Part shown: piece after piece, positions 26,799 through 35,245 of the stretch
Position numbering within the stretch: position 1 is the stretch's first letter
Layout: each line of letters opens with the position of its first letter
The notes under the pieces: generated by a model
Databases searched by the model: none
Told to the model about the DNA's origin: nothing
The model's input: the letters and a program-made list of their open reading frames with translations, nothing else
NCBI RefSeq assembly: GCF_900100165.1
Contig: NZ_FNEO01000010.1
Location: 45,841-109,840 of the forward strand
Source of the DNA: Flavobacterium glycines
Lineage (GTDB): Bacteria > Bacteroidota > Bacteroidia > Flavobacteriales > Flavobacteriaceae
Length of the DNA stretch: 64,000 nucleotides
Direction: 5' to 3'
Program-made: the position numbers and the translations under genes

Positions 26799-27425
26799 TT
26801 ATACGATTTTGTAAATTTTAGTGATATCTTTTAAGATTTCATCAAAATCGATTTTCAAGTCAATCAATTCACCTGAATGAATGTCAAAAACCCAACCGTA
26901 TACTTTTAAGTTTCTTTCTTTATTTGCTTTTTGAACTTCAGCGGTTTTAATTACATTAATACATTGTTCCTGAACATTCAATTCAACTAATCTTTTGTAT
27001 TTTTCATTTTCATCAGTGATAGCGTCCAATTCTTCTCTGTGAATTCTATACACGTCTCTGATATTTCTCAACCAAGGATTTAGGATTCCTAAATCAGATT
27101 GTTGCATAGCAGCAAGAACTCCTCCACAACCATAGTGTCCACAAACTACAATATGATTTACCTTTAAACTTCCTACTGCATAATTAATAACAGACATCGA
27201 ATTCAAATCGGTGTTAGGAACCATATTGGCAATATTTCTGTGTACAAAAACTTCACCAGGTTGTAATCCCATAACCTCTTCGGCAGTTACACGACTATCA
27301 GAACAACCAATATAAAGGATTTCAGGTGCTTGTCCGGCTCCTAATTTGTCAAAATAAGCTTCATCTGCCTGTAATTGTTTAGCAATCCACTTTTTGTTGT
27401 TTTCAAAAATTTGTTTGATATCCAT
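26799..27425 (-). CDS. Beta-class carbonic anhydrase
   Basis: A 208-residue zinc enzyme interconverting carbon dioxide and bicarbonate. Zinc ligands Cys41, His97 and Cys100 and the Asp43-Arg45 dyad lie in CSDSR and GHYGCGG. The open frame extends to 27509, but the added residues are unlike the family, so the ATG at 27425 (MDIKQIFENN) was chosen. It probably supplies bicarbonate for carboxylases or helps pH balance. It is a single gene, convergent with katG and divergent from the CDGSH gene. Length and spacing are those of the bacterial Can-like group. Confidence 0.94.
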   Translation of the reverse strand: MDIKQIFENNKKWIAKQLQADEAYFDKLGAGQAPEILYIGCSDSRVTAEEVMGLQPGEVFVHRNIANMVPNTDLNSMSVINYAVGSLKVNHIVVCGHYGCGGVLAAMQQSDLGILNPWLRNIRDVYRIHREELDAITDENEKYKRLVELNVQEQCINVIKTAEVQKANKERNLKVYGWVFDIHSGELIDLKIDFDEILKDITKIYKIV

Positions 27426-27641
27426 ATTTTTAATTTTTATGTCAAAGGTACTATCTAAATCTAATCTAAAAAAATTGCTTTTTATAATCTCACAAAAAAG
27501 TATAAACATTCCTATTTAACCAACAATTACAATCGGATTAAAATATAATCGGTATAAATTAGCTTTCAGGATTCTAAAAACAGGATTATAGTTTGAGCTT
27601 TCAGTATATATTTTGCAATCTTTGAACTCAAAAAAAATAAT

Positions 27642-27866
27642 ATGAGTAAGACAAAGTTAATAATCAATAATAATGGTTCAATAAAAATTGAAGGTGATTT
27701 CGAAATTATGGACTGTGATGGAAATGTTTACGGATTAGAAGGAAGAACAGCTTTAGGGCTTTGTCGTTGTGGATTATCGTCTAATAAACCTTTTTGTGAT
27801 GGTTCTCACCGTAATAATTTTGAACACGAACCAAAGGCATTTGATTTGCCACCAATGAAAAAATAA
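27642..27866 (+). CDS. CDGSH iron-sulfur domain protein
   Basis: A 74-residue protein with a single CDGSH motif: Cys41, Cys43, Cys52 and His56 in CRCGLSSNKPFCDGSH. These bind a 2Fe-2S cluster with three cysteines and one histidine, as in mitoNEET. Bacterial members are small cytoplasmic proteins of uncertain role, perhaps cluster transfer or redox sensing. It is a single gene with its own terminator. The small size and full motif make the call firm. Confidence 0.92.
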   Translation: MSKTKLIINNNGSIKIEGDFEIMDCDGNVYGLEGRTALGLCRCGLSSNKPFCDGSHRNNFEHEPKAFDLPPMKK

Positions 27867-27878
27867 AATTTGACATTA

Positions 27879-27919
27879 TACAAAAAAGCTGCATTAATCA
27901 ATAATGCAGCTTTTTTGTA
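27879..27919. terminator. Bidirectional terminator after the CDGSH gene
   Basis: A perfect 18-bp stem (27879-27896 with 27902-27919, loop ATCAA) carries A- and T-runs. It serves the CDGSH gene and, from the other side, the original uup 3' end. Confidence 0.9.
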
Positions 27920-27942
27920 TATGATTGCTAAAGAATTTTATT

Positions 27943-27978
27943 CTTCCATTTTTGCAGAAAGTTCAAACCAGCGTTCTT
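27943..27978 (-). repeat. Displaced copy of the uup 3' end
   Basis: This 36-base segment equals 28623-28658 with one mismatch (27956 against 28636). On the minus strand it encodes ERWFELSAKMEE and a stop, the C-terminus of Uup cut off from its gene. It marks the far end of an insertion of about 680 bases. Confidence 0.85.
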
Positions 27979-28622
27979 TATTTTGTTTTAAAATTAAACA
28001 CCTATTAATTTTCTGAATTCTGTCGAGAGAATGTTTTTGAGTTGATTTATATTTTGATCAAGTAAATCATTTTTGGTTTTGAAATATTCAGGTTCAAAAA
28101 AAGAATCATTGTTGAGATTTATAATATTAGTTTCTATTTTTCGTCCCAAATCTAAAATTGTATTTACATAAACATTGTGTAATTTTCTTAATTCATCTAT
28201 AAAAACAGCAGAGAAATAAATCTCATTATCATTGATTTTTTTATTTAATTCAGTATATGATGTAAGAGTTGAATCTAAGTGATTCATATGTACTGTATAA
28301 TTATCAAGCTTAACTCCTCCCAATTGATTTTGATTAAAAGTCACAGTGTATCTGTAAGTACTATCTTCTAGTTTTAAAATAGATGAGAAAATTTCTTTCG
28401 TTACATCTGCTCTTTCTTTTTGTAAAGAAGAAAAAAGTATTTGATGAGTTATAAGTTCTTTTTCTAATTGATTTTTATATTTTTCAAATCTTCTTTGAAT
28501 ATAGTTTTCAAAAATTTTTTGACTTAAATATTTTAAAATAAGATAAGATATACCTGTTCCTAAAAAAAGAATTCCTAAAACATTAAAAATATTTTCTATC
28601 ATAGTGAAATTTATTATTTATC
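27979..28622. mobile_element. One-gene insertion at the uup 3' end
   Basis: The segment between the two copies of the uup tail contains only one gene (27994-28602) and 15-25 bases on each side. The gene body now ends in the right copy (MEG-stop), while the old end (MEE-stop) is left 680 bases away. This is the pattern left by integration into a gene 3' end that restores the reading frame, but no recombinase is present. Confidence 0.7.
27994..28602 (-). CDS. Cargo gene: membrane-anchored coiled-coil protein, unknown function
   Basis: A 202-residue protein not recognised as any named family. Residues 4-25 (about NIFNVLGILFLGTGISYLIL) form one membrane helix. A charged helical region with coiled-coil character follows (YIQRRFEKYKNQLEKEL, then SLQKERADVTKE), then further amphipathic helices. 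The arrangement of one N-terminal anchor and a cytoplasmic helical body resembles short hypothetical proteins often seen alone in accessory regions. The ATG is 15 bases after the uup stop, so it can be expressed on the uup transcript. It is very AT-rich. A defence or envelope-signalling role is possible but unsupported. Confidence 0.6.
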   Translation of the reverse strand: MIENIFNVLGILFLGTGISYLILKYLSQKIFENYIQRRFEKYKNQLEKELITHQILFSSLQKERADVTKEIFSSILKLEDSTYRYTVTFNQNQLGGVKLDNYTVHMNHLDSTLTSYTELNKKINDNEIYFSAVFIDELRKLHNVYVNTILDLGRKIETNIINLNNDSFFEPEYFKTKNDLLDQNINQLKNILSTEFRKLIGV

Positions 28623-30483
28623 CTTCCATTTTTGCCGAAAGTTCAAACCAGCGTTCTTCTTTGGTTTCTATTTTAGCAATGATGTTTTCCAGTTCTTTTG
28701 CTTTTTTCTCGATGTCGGCGTCGGCAACTTTGCCATCAGAAAAAAGTTGTTCAATTTTGGCTTTGTCTGTCTCTAAATCTTTGATTTCGCGTTCGATTTT
28801 TTGATATTCTTTTTGCTCGTTAAAAGTTAGGTTTCCGGTTGGATTTTTTTGTTTCCAATCTTTCTTTTCCGTTTTTGTTTCTTCTTTTTGAATTGTAACA
28901 TCGGCACTGTCTTCGTAAGCCCTGAAATCAGAATAGTTTCCGGGGAAGTTTTCAATCACACCTTGTCCTCTGAATACAAATAAATGATCTACAATTTTAT
29001 CCATAAAATAGCGGTCGTGCGAAACTACCAGTAAACATCCCGGATAATCAAGAAGGAAACTTTCTAATACATTCAAAGTCACAATATCCAAATCGTTTGT
29101 AGGCTCATCCAGAATCAGAAAGTTCGGATTCTGAATCAAAACGGTACATAAATACAAACGTTTTAACTCACCACCACTTAATTTATCTACAAAATCGTAT
29201 TGTTTTTTTGCATCAAAAAGGAAACGCTCCAATAATTGCGAAGCCGAAATGATTTTTCCTTTCATCAATGGAATGTATTCCCCAAATTCTTTGATAACGT
29301 CAATAACACGTTGCCCCGGTTTTGGGTTGATACCGCTTTGGGTATAATAACCCACTTTTATGGTTTCGCCTTTTACAACTCTTCCTGAATCCAGTGGTAA
29401 AGTTCCGGTTAATAAGTTCAAAAAAGTCGATTTTCCGGTTCCGTTTTTACCGATGATTCCAATGCGCTCGCCACGTTGGAAATCAAAACTGAAATTATCC
29501 AGAATCACACGGTCTTTGAATTTTTTCGAAATTTTGTGAAGCTCAATAATCTTGCTTCCCATGCGTTCCATGTTGATTTCCAGTTCTACTTTATTCTCCT
29601 TACGACGACTTTGGGCTTTTTCTTTAATTACATAAAAATCATCCTGACGTGATTTAGATTTGGTTGTTCTCGCTTTAGGCTGACGACGCATCCATTCCAG
29701 TTCTTTTACAAATAAGTTTTTAGCTTTGTCAATGCTTGCGTTTTCTGAGGTAATTCGCTCTTCTTTTTTCTCTAAATAATAAGAGTAATTTCCTTTGTAT
29801 TGGTATAGTTTTCCGTTGTCTAATTCTATGATTTCATTACAAACACGTTCCAGGAAAAAACGGTCGTGCGTAACCATAAATAAGGTTATGTTTTCCTTAG
29901 CAAAATAAGCTTCCAGCCATTCAATCATCTCTAAATCCAGGTGATTGGTAGGTTCGTCCAGAATCAATAAATCAGGACGATTAATTAGAATAATTGCCAA
30001 AGAAAGACGCTTTTTTTGTCCTCCTGAAAGATTTTTTACTTTCAGTTTAAAGTCTTCCAGCTTTAATTTAAAAAGAATCTGTTTGTATTGGGTTTCGAAA
30101 TCCCAAGCATTGTGTCGGTCCATAGCGTCAAAAGCTTTTTGATAAGCTTCCTCGTCTTCCGGATTTTCCAATGCTTTTTCGTATTGTTCAATGACTTTTA
30201 AAGTCTCATTGTCTGAAGCAAAGATGCTTTCTTCGATGGTTAACTCGTCCTGTAAATTATTATCCTGAGATAAGAATGCCATTCTGATTCCTTTTCGCAA
30301 AACAACTTGTCCGGTATCAGGTTCGTCCAAACCATTAATAATACTCATAAGAGTGGTTTTTCCGGAGCCGTTTTTGGCTATAAAGGCAATTTTTTGGTCT
30401 TTGTTAATTCCAAAAGAAATGTTGTCAAAAAGTGTTCTCTCTCCAAAGGATTTAGAAATGTTTTCTACAGATAAGTAATTCAC
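28618..30483 (-). CDS. uup: ABC-F family ATPase, Uup type
   Basis: A 621-residue protein with two ABC domains and no membrane parts. Domain 1: Walker A AKNGSGKTT, signature LSGGQKKR, Walker B LLILDEPTNHLD. Domain 2: Walker A GKNGTGKST, signature LSGGELKR, Walker B FLILDEPTNDLD. The linker around WMRRQPKARTTKSKSR is the ribosome/tRNA-contacting region of ABC-F proteins. The C-terminal coiled coil (about 560-621) is the Uup-type tail. It probably resolves stalled ribosomes or branched DNA intermediates. The last residues (SAKMEG) come from the right copy of a duplicated segment; the original tail (SAKMEE) lies at 27943-27978. Confidence 0.92.
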   Translation of the reverse strand: MNYLSVENISKSFGERTLFDNISFGINKDQKIAFIAKNGSGKTTLMSIINGLDEPDTGQVVLRKGIRMAFLSQDNNLQDELTIEESIFASDNETLKVIEQYEKALENPEDEEAYQKAFDAMDRHNAWDFETQYKQILFKLKLEDFKLKVKNLSGGQKKRLSLAIILINRPDLLILDEPTNHLDLEMIEWLEAYFAKENITLFMVTHDRFFLERVCNEIIELDNGKLYQYKGNYSYYLEKKEERITSENASIDKAKNLFVKELEWMRRQPKARTTKSKSRQDDFYVIKEKAQSRRKENKVELEINMERMGSKIIELHKISKKFKDRVILDNFSFDFQRGERIGIIGKNGTGKSTFLNLLTGTLPLDSGRVVKGETIKVGYYTQSGINPKPGQRVIDVIKEFGEYIPLMKGKIISASQLLERFLFDAKKQYDFVDKLSGGELKRLYLCTVLIQNPNFLILDEPTNDLDIVTLNVLESFLLDYPGCLLVVSHDRYFMDKIVDHLFVFRGQGVIENFPGNYSDFRAYEDSADVTIQKEETKTEKKDWKQKNPTGNLTFNEQKEYQKIEREIKDLETDKAKIEQLFSDGKVADADIEKKAKELENIIAKIETKEERWFELSAKMEG

Positions 30484-30532
30484 AGCTGCAATTTTTTTTG
30501 CAAAAGTAAGCTATTCTATTCCGATTTGCGAA

Positions 30533-31510
30533 TTATTTATGGAGATAGGAATCCAGAAACGAACTCAAATCAAAGTAATGAATTTGCTGAGGAACATTTA
30601 AAATAGGTTTCTGAATCAGGGATTCGTTCGTTAAATAATAATGAAGACCATCTGTAGTTGTGATTCCTTCTATTTGATGAAAAGAGAATTGGAGATTAAT
30701 TCTTCGTTTATTTCCTGACAGAAAATCATGGTTTTTAAAATCATACAATAAATATAAAAACGGCTTTCCCAACTTAGTATATCCGCAAAGTGTGATTAGT
30801 TTTTTAGATTCTAAGTAAGTTGCGGCTGTAACCAGGCCTTTGGTGTCAATAGTTTGCTTTAATTGAGCAATATGATTTCCGGCTTGTTTTGGTAAGGTGT
30901 AAATGTCGGTTTTATTTGATTTCCATTGTTTGCTGAACAAATAAATACTGTCTTTGGAAACAATAAAAGCTTCACAGTCGAAATTGGTGCTATTCGGTTT
31001 TTGAACAGTAAAGTCCTTTTGGTCGGAATAAGAAAAAGAGATGGTGTCAATTACAGGCTGATTTGCTAAAAAAGAGTTTTTTTCAATTCTCAGAATATGC
31101 AAATCGGTTCGGTTACCCTGATAATTATTCCCAAAATCGCCAATGTAGAGGTAACTGCTGTCTTGTGAAATCTCTTCCCAATCGGTGTTGCTTACTTTTT
31201 CGAGTTTGATTTTCTTTTGAATTTTTCCATTGGTATCCAGTCCGTAAATTGTTGTATCCGTATCATCATTATGTGTCCATAATAAATTGTCTAAAGCAAT
31301 CAGTCCGGAGGTTTCTGTTAAGCTGTCACTCAGTTTTTGGGTAGATTCGGGTTTGATTTTGATATTAGAATAGAGGCAGCTCCCATCATTGATAGTGGCC
31401 AGCGGGTTGTAGTTTTTAGATAACGGATCGGTACAACCTGAAATTTGTGATTGAATTTGGTTTATTGAAAGTATCAGGAAAAAGAAGAATATTTTTTTCA
31501 ATGTAATCAA
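30533..31510 (-). CDS. Secreted beta-propeller-like protein with a GCTDP/NYNP/DGSC motif
   Basis: A 325-residue exported protein (signal peptide cleaved near QIQSQ, 21). Straight after comes the short motif SGCTDPLSKNYNPLATINDGSC (23-44). Similar Cys-bounded segments recur in secreted Bacteroidetes proteins and are often tandem; here only one copy is present. The rest is beta-rich with repeating WxxHNDD-, YIGDFGN- and DCEAF-like turns, suggesting a six- or seven-bladed propeller as in SdiA-regulated or NHL-like proteins. No catalytic motif is evident. It has no T9SS tail that I can see. It lies 49 bases upstream of uup on the same strand and might share its transcript. Confidence 0.6.
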   Translation of the reverse strand: MITLKKIFFFFLILSINQIQSQISGCTDPLSKNYNPLATINDGSCLYSNIKIKPESTQKLSDSLTETSGLIALDNLLWTHNDDTDTTIYGLDTNGKIQKKIKLEKVSNTDWEEISQDSSYLYIGDFGNNYQGNRTDLHILRIEKNSFLANQPVIDTISFSYSDQKDFTVQKPNSTNFDCEAFIVSKDSIYLFSKQWKSNKTDIYTLPKQAGNHIAQLKQTIDTKGLVTAATYLESKKLITLCGYTKLGKPFLYLLYDFKNHDFLSGNKRRINLQFSFHQIEGITTTDGLHYYLTNESLIQKPILNVPQQIHYFDLSSFLDSYLHK

Positions 31511-31913
31511 TATTTAGAAATGCGTTTTTTAATAGTATTCAAAAGTAAACGATTTTTATAAGTTTATCTTTTTTCGAATTTAAGAATCAGTCCGTAAATG
31601 CTTTCCTGTTTTTAAAAAAAAATGATTATTTTAGAAGTTGAAAAAATAAAAATAGTTCAGGAATAAGTGTTGTTAGGTAATGAAAAAGTTAAATAATTGT
31701 AAGATTTAGTGTCGTTAGAGGCTTCGTTTTTTTGTTGAATTGGCAAAAAAGAGAGCTTTTGATATTCGATTTTTATTAATAAGCCGAGTATTGTTTTGAA
31801 AATGAGTTGCTTCTTATAATTAATATAGCAAAACTATATTTAATATAATTTATGTTTTAAGAATTTAGTAATTTCGCAAGCGGAAATTAAAAACTATCTT
31901 TTAGGTTAACAAT

Positions 31914-33209
31914 ATGGCAAGATTCGAATTAAAGCTTCCAAGAATGGGAGAAAGTGTCGCAGAAGCAACCATTACCAATTGGTTGAAACAAGTAGGCGAT
32001 AAAATTGAAGCCGACGAAGCAGTGCTGGAAGTTGCTACCGATAAAGTGGATAGTGAAGTGCCAAGTGAAGTTTCGGGTGTTTTGATTGAGCAATTGTTCT
32101 CAAAAGATGATTTGGTTGAGGTGGGGCAAACTATTGCCATCATTGAAACAGAAGGTGAAGATGCAGAGGTGGAAATTGAAGAGGCAATAGCACCGGAAAT
32201 TATAGAAGAAGTAACAAAAACGATTGAGATAGCAAAGGAAACAGTAAGTGTTCCTGAAAGTATAAAAAGTAGTGGTTCTGAAAAATTCTTTTCTCCATTA
32301 GTAAAAAATATTGCTGCTGCCGAAGGAATTGGCATCGAAGAATTAGAACGAATTCCGGGGACGGGAAGTGAAGGCAGAGTGACTAAGAATGATATTTTAG
32401 AATACTTAAAAAACAGAACTAATCAGCCCCAGATTGAAGTTGTACAAGAAGTTGTTGAGGCTGTTCCGGCAAAATCGGCTGCTCCGGTTTCGATAAGCGG
32501 TGGAGACGAAATAGTTGAAATGGACAGAATGCGCAAGTTAATTGCGGGTTATATGGTTTCTTCTCAACAGACATCAGCTCATGTTTATTCTTTTATAGAA
32601 GTGGATGTTACCAATATGGTAAAATGGCGTGACAAACATAAAAATGAATTTGAGAAAAGAGAAGGTGAAAAGCTGACTTTTACTCCTATTTTTATGGAAG
32701 CTGTTGCCAAAGCATTGAAAGATTTTCCGGGTATGAATATTTCAATTGATGGTGATTATATTGTTAAAAAGAAAAATATCAATTTAGGAATGGCAGCTGC
32801 TTTGCCAAACGGTAATTTGATTGTTCCGGTAATTAAAAATGCCGATCAGCTGAATTTAGTGGGTATGGCAAAAGCTGTAAATGATTTAGGGAATCGTGCT
32901 AAATTAGGAAAGCTAAAACCGGATGAAACTAAAGGGGGAACGTATACGGTAACGAATGTGGGTTCTTTTGGAAGTGTTTTTGGAACACCAATTTTGAATC
33001 AGCCGGAAGTAGGGATTTTGGCCTTGGGTGCTATTCGAAAAGTTCCCGCGGTTATTGAAACTCCGGAAGGTGATTTTATAGGCATTCGTCAAAAAATGTT
33101 TTTAACTCATGGTTATGATCATCGTATTATTGACGGAGCTTTAGGCGGGATGTTCGTGAAAAGAGTGACGGAGTATTTAGAGAATTTTGATGTTACAAGA
33201 ACGATTTAG
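31914..33209 (+). CDS. 2-oxoacid dehydrogenase complex E2 (dihydrolipoyl acyltransferase)
   Basis: A 431-residue acyltransferase. Domains in order: one lipoyl domain (1-80) with the lipoylated Lys44 in ATDKVDSE; an acidic linker; a peripheral subunit-binding domain (about 124-162, SPLVKNIAAAEGI...GTGSEGRVTKNDIL); and the catalytic core, with SFGSVFGTPILNQPE and the active-site HRIIDG near the end. The core would form the 24-mer of the complex. The sequence fits the branched-chain or 2-oxoacid E2 group more than OGDH SucB; the substrate is not settled. The 403-base gap upstream (31511-31913) is AT-rich with no gene. A small AATTTC/GGAAATT hairpin sits near 31869. Confidence 0.88.
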   Translation: MARFELKLPRMGESVAEATITNWLKQVGDKIEADEAVLEVATDKVDSEVPSEVSGVLIEQLFSKDDLVEVGQTIAIIETEGEDAEVEIEEAIAPEIIEEVTKTIEIAKETVSVPESIKSSGSEKFFSPLVKNIAAAEGIGIEELERIPGTGSEGRVTKNDILEYLKNRTNQPQIEVVQEVVEAVPAKSAAPVSISGGDEIVEMDRMRKLIAGYMVSSQQTSAHVYSFIEVDVTNMVKWRDKHKNEFEKREGEKLTFTPIFMEAVAKALKDFPGMNISIDGDYIVKKKNINLGMAAALPNGNLIVPVIKNADQLNLVGMAKAVNDLGNRAKLGKLKPDETKGGTYTVTNVGSFGSVFGTPILNQPEVGILALGAIRKVPAVIETPEGDFIGIRQKMFLTHGYDHRIIDGALGGMFVKRVTEYLENFDVTRTI

Positions 33210-33228
33210 TCTCGAAATTTATATTAGC

Positions 33229-33268
33229 AAACCCGATAGTTTTTAAAAGCTGTCGGGTTTTCTTTTTT
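33229..33268 (+). terminator. Terminator of the E2 gene
   Basis: An 8-bp stem AAACCCGA / TCGGGTTT (33229-33236 with 33253-33260) is followed by a T-rich run. Confidence 0.85.
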
Positions 33269-33324
33269 AGACTATTGTAGAAATCAAACTCAAAACTATA
33301 TATTTGTAGCTATATATTATAAAA

Positions 33325-34095
33325 ATGGAATTAAAACTCAACAGACCTATCTGTTTTTTTGATCTTGAAACAACAGGAATTGATATTGGAAAAGACAGAA
33401 TTGTAGAAATCTCAATATTTAAAGTTTTTCCAAACGGAAATAAAGAAAGCAAAACCTGGCTGGTGAATCCTACGATTCCAATTCCTCCTCAAACTACCGC
33501 TGTTCACGGAATTACCGATGAAAAAGTAGCTAATGAACCTACTTTTAGTGAGCTTGCTAACCAAGTTTACAATATGATAAAAGACAGCGATTTGGCCGGA
33601 TTTAATTCAGATCGATTTGATATTCCGCTTTTGGCAGAAGAATTGCTTCGTGCTGGAGTGGATTTTGATATGAAAAACAGAGTTTCGGTAGATATTCAGA
33701 CTATTTTTCATAAAAAAGAGGAGCGTACTTTGAGTGCTGCTTTAAAATTTTATTGTGGACAAAGCTTAGACAATGCGCATTCGGCTGAGGCGGATACAAT
33801 GGCTACTTATGAAATTTTAAAAGCACAATTAGAGCGTTACCCTGATTTAGAAAACGATATGAAATTCTTGTCGGAGTTTACAACCAGAAAGAAGATAGCT
33901 GATTTTGCGGGGATGATTGCTTTTGATAATGATGGAGACGAGGTTTTTACTTTTGGAAAACACAAAGGGATAAAAGTAGATGTGGTTTTAGAAAAAGAAC
34001 CAGGTTATTTTAGTTGGGTTCAAAATGCCGATTTTCCATTGTATACTAAAAAGGTCTTAACGGGAATAAAATTAAGAAAGTTAAATACGAAATAA
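33325..34095 (+). CDS. DEDDh 3'-5' exonuclease (DnaQ/ExoX-like)
   Basis: A 256-residue exonuclease. ExoI is FFDLETTG (11-18) with Asp13 and Glu15; ExoII is in GFNSDRFDIPLL; ExoIII is HSAEADT, whose His and Asp complete the DEDDh site. A C-terminal tail of about 50 residues (FTFGKHKGIKVDVVLEKEPGYFSW) matches the small domain found after many exonuclease X-like proteins. It is probably a proofreading or repair nuclease acting on DNA. It is not the main polymerase III epsilon by position. It is separated from the next gene by a repeat-rich gap. Confidence 0.88.
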   Translation: MELKLNRPICFFDLETTGIDIGKDRIVEISIFKVFPNGNKESKTWLVNPTIPIPPQTTAVHGITDEKVANEPTFSELANQVYNMIKDSDLAGFNSDRFDIPLLAEELLRAGVDFDMKNRVSVDIQTIFHKKEERTLSAALKFYCGQSLDNAHSAEADTMATYEILKAQLERYPDLENDMKFLSEFTTRKKIADFAGMIAFDNDGDEVFTFGKHKGIKVDVVLEKEPGYFSWVQNADFPLYTKKVLTGIKLRKLNTK

Positions 34096-34179
34096 GGTTC
34101 TAAGGAACTAAGTTTCTAAGTTGCTGAGATTTTCTCAAAGTTTCTTAGTCTCTTAGCAACTTAGCAACTTAGCAACTTA
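34096..34179. repeat. Intergenic repeat with tandem octamers
   Basis: The octamer CTTAGCAA is repeated three times plus CTTA (34152-34179). Upstream are inverted variants (CTAAGTTTCTAAGTTGCT at 34118-34135), so the block can fold back on itself. No gene is in it. From memory, CTTAGCAACTT-type blocks are common between genes in flavobacteria. Confidence 0.7.
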
Positions 34180-34185
34180 AAAAGA

Positions 34186-34797
34186 ATGAAAATAATTTGT
34201 ATTGGTCGAAATTATGCTGACCATATAGAAGAATTACAAAATGAACGCCCTGCAGAGCTGGTGATATTTATCAAACCGGATTCTTCGATATTGTTAAAAC
34301 AACATCCTTTTGTTATTCCTGAATTTTCAGAGGATATTCAACATGAAGTTGAGGTTATTGTTAAGATTAATAAGGTAGGGAAGTATATCGAGCCTAAATT
34401 TGCTCATAAATATTATGACGAAATAAGTGTAGGGATTGACTTTACCGCCCGTGATTTGCAAACTAAGTTAAAAGAGAAAGGTTTGCCTTGGGAAAAAGCA
34501 AAAGCTTTTGATGGTTCGGCGGTGATTGGTGATTTTTTAAAGAAAGAGCAGTTTAGTTCGTTAGAAAATCTTACTTTTGAATTGAAAAATAATAATCAAA
34601 CCGTTCAGGAAGGTAATGTAAATATGATGTTGTGGAAAATAGATGAGCTGATTGCTTATGTTTCTCAATATTTTACTTTGAAAATTGGGGATATTATTTT
34701 TACAGGAACACCAAAAGGAGTTGCAAAGGTAAATCCGAACGATGTTTTAGAAGGATATTTAGAAGGACAAAAACTATTTAGAATACAAATAAAATAA
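34186..34797 (+). CDS. Fumarylacetoacetate hydrolase-family protein
   Basis: A 203-residue enzyme of the FAH superfamily, the short form with only the catalytic domain. It begins IICIGRNYADHIEE, the lid and active-site start. The metal-binding acidic residues lie in HEVEVIV (Glu pair) and in IDFTARDLQ. The Lys and Gly-rich end, DIIFTGTPKG, is family-typical. Members hydrolyse acylpyruvates or decarboxylate oxaloacetate; YcgM-like activity is possible here. The stop overlaps the start of the Hpt gene by one base (TAATG), so the two are likely translationally coupled. Confidence 0.88.
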   Translation: MKIICIGRNYADHIEELQNERPAELVIFIKPDSSILLKQHPFVIPEFSEDIQHEVEVIVKINKVGKYIEPKFAHKYYDEISVGIDFTARDLQTKLKEKGLPWEKAKAFDGSAVIGDFLKKEQFSSLENLTFELKNNNQTVQEGNVNMMLWKIDELIAYVSQYFTLKIGDIIFTGTPKGVAKVNPNDVLEGYLEGQKLFRIQIK

Positions 34798-35141
34798 TGG
34801 CTTTAAATTATAACTTAGCAAAAGTATATGCAATCTCAGATAACGATCAGGAGTTTGTAAACGAAATTTTAACCTTGTTTGTAAATGATGTGCCGGAAGA
34901 TTTGGCGCAAATTAAAGAAGGGATTAAGAAAAAAGACCACAAACATGCGTATGCTTATGCGCATAAAATTAAGCCAACATTGGACTTGTTGGGTATGACG
35001 GTAGCTTTTGAGGAAATTCTTCAGGTGGAAGCCTGGACTAAAGAAGAAGGAAAGAGAAAAGATATTGAACATACTTTTGATAGCATAAAATCACAGGTAA
35101 AAGAAGCAATTAAAGAAATTAAGAAAGACTTTGATTTGTAA
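34797..35141 (+). CDS. Orphan Hpt (histidine phosphotransfer) protein
   Basis: A 114-residue all-helical protein. AYAHKIKPTLDLLGM places the phosphorylated His at residue 56, with the usual Lys three residues later region and a Gly-containing helix after it. It should relay phosphate between receiver domains in a phosphorelay. No histidine kinase or response regulator is nearby; instead it overlaps the FAH-family gene by one base. Partners are unknown. The call rests on the HPt motif and size. Confidence 0.82.
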   Translation: MALNYNLAKVYAISDNDQEFVNEILTLFVNDVPEDLAQIKEGIKKKDHKHAYAYAHKIKPTLDLLGMTVAFEEILQVEAWTKEEGKRKDIEHTFDSIKSQVKEAIKEIKKDFDL

Positions 35142-35245
35142 ATAAGTCTTAATTTTATTCGAATAAAAAACACATAAGAATCAACATTCAATTTTTTGGA
35201 TGTTGATTTTATTTTATAAAGCAACTCAAATTATCAGATTACTAA

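Noticed and set aside
27426..27509. Longer carbonic anhydrase start at 27509
   Set aside because: The added 28 residues are not like the family, and MDIKQIF at 27425 is the usual start.
31511..31913. A riboswitch or RNA gene in the 403-base gap before the E2 gene
   Set aside because: Only AT-rich sequence and one small hairpin were seen; no known riboswitch core could be recognised.
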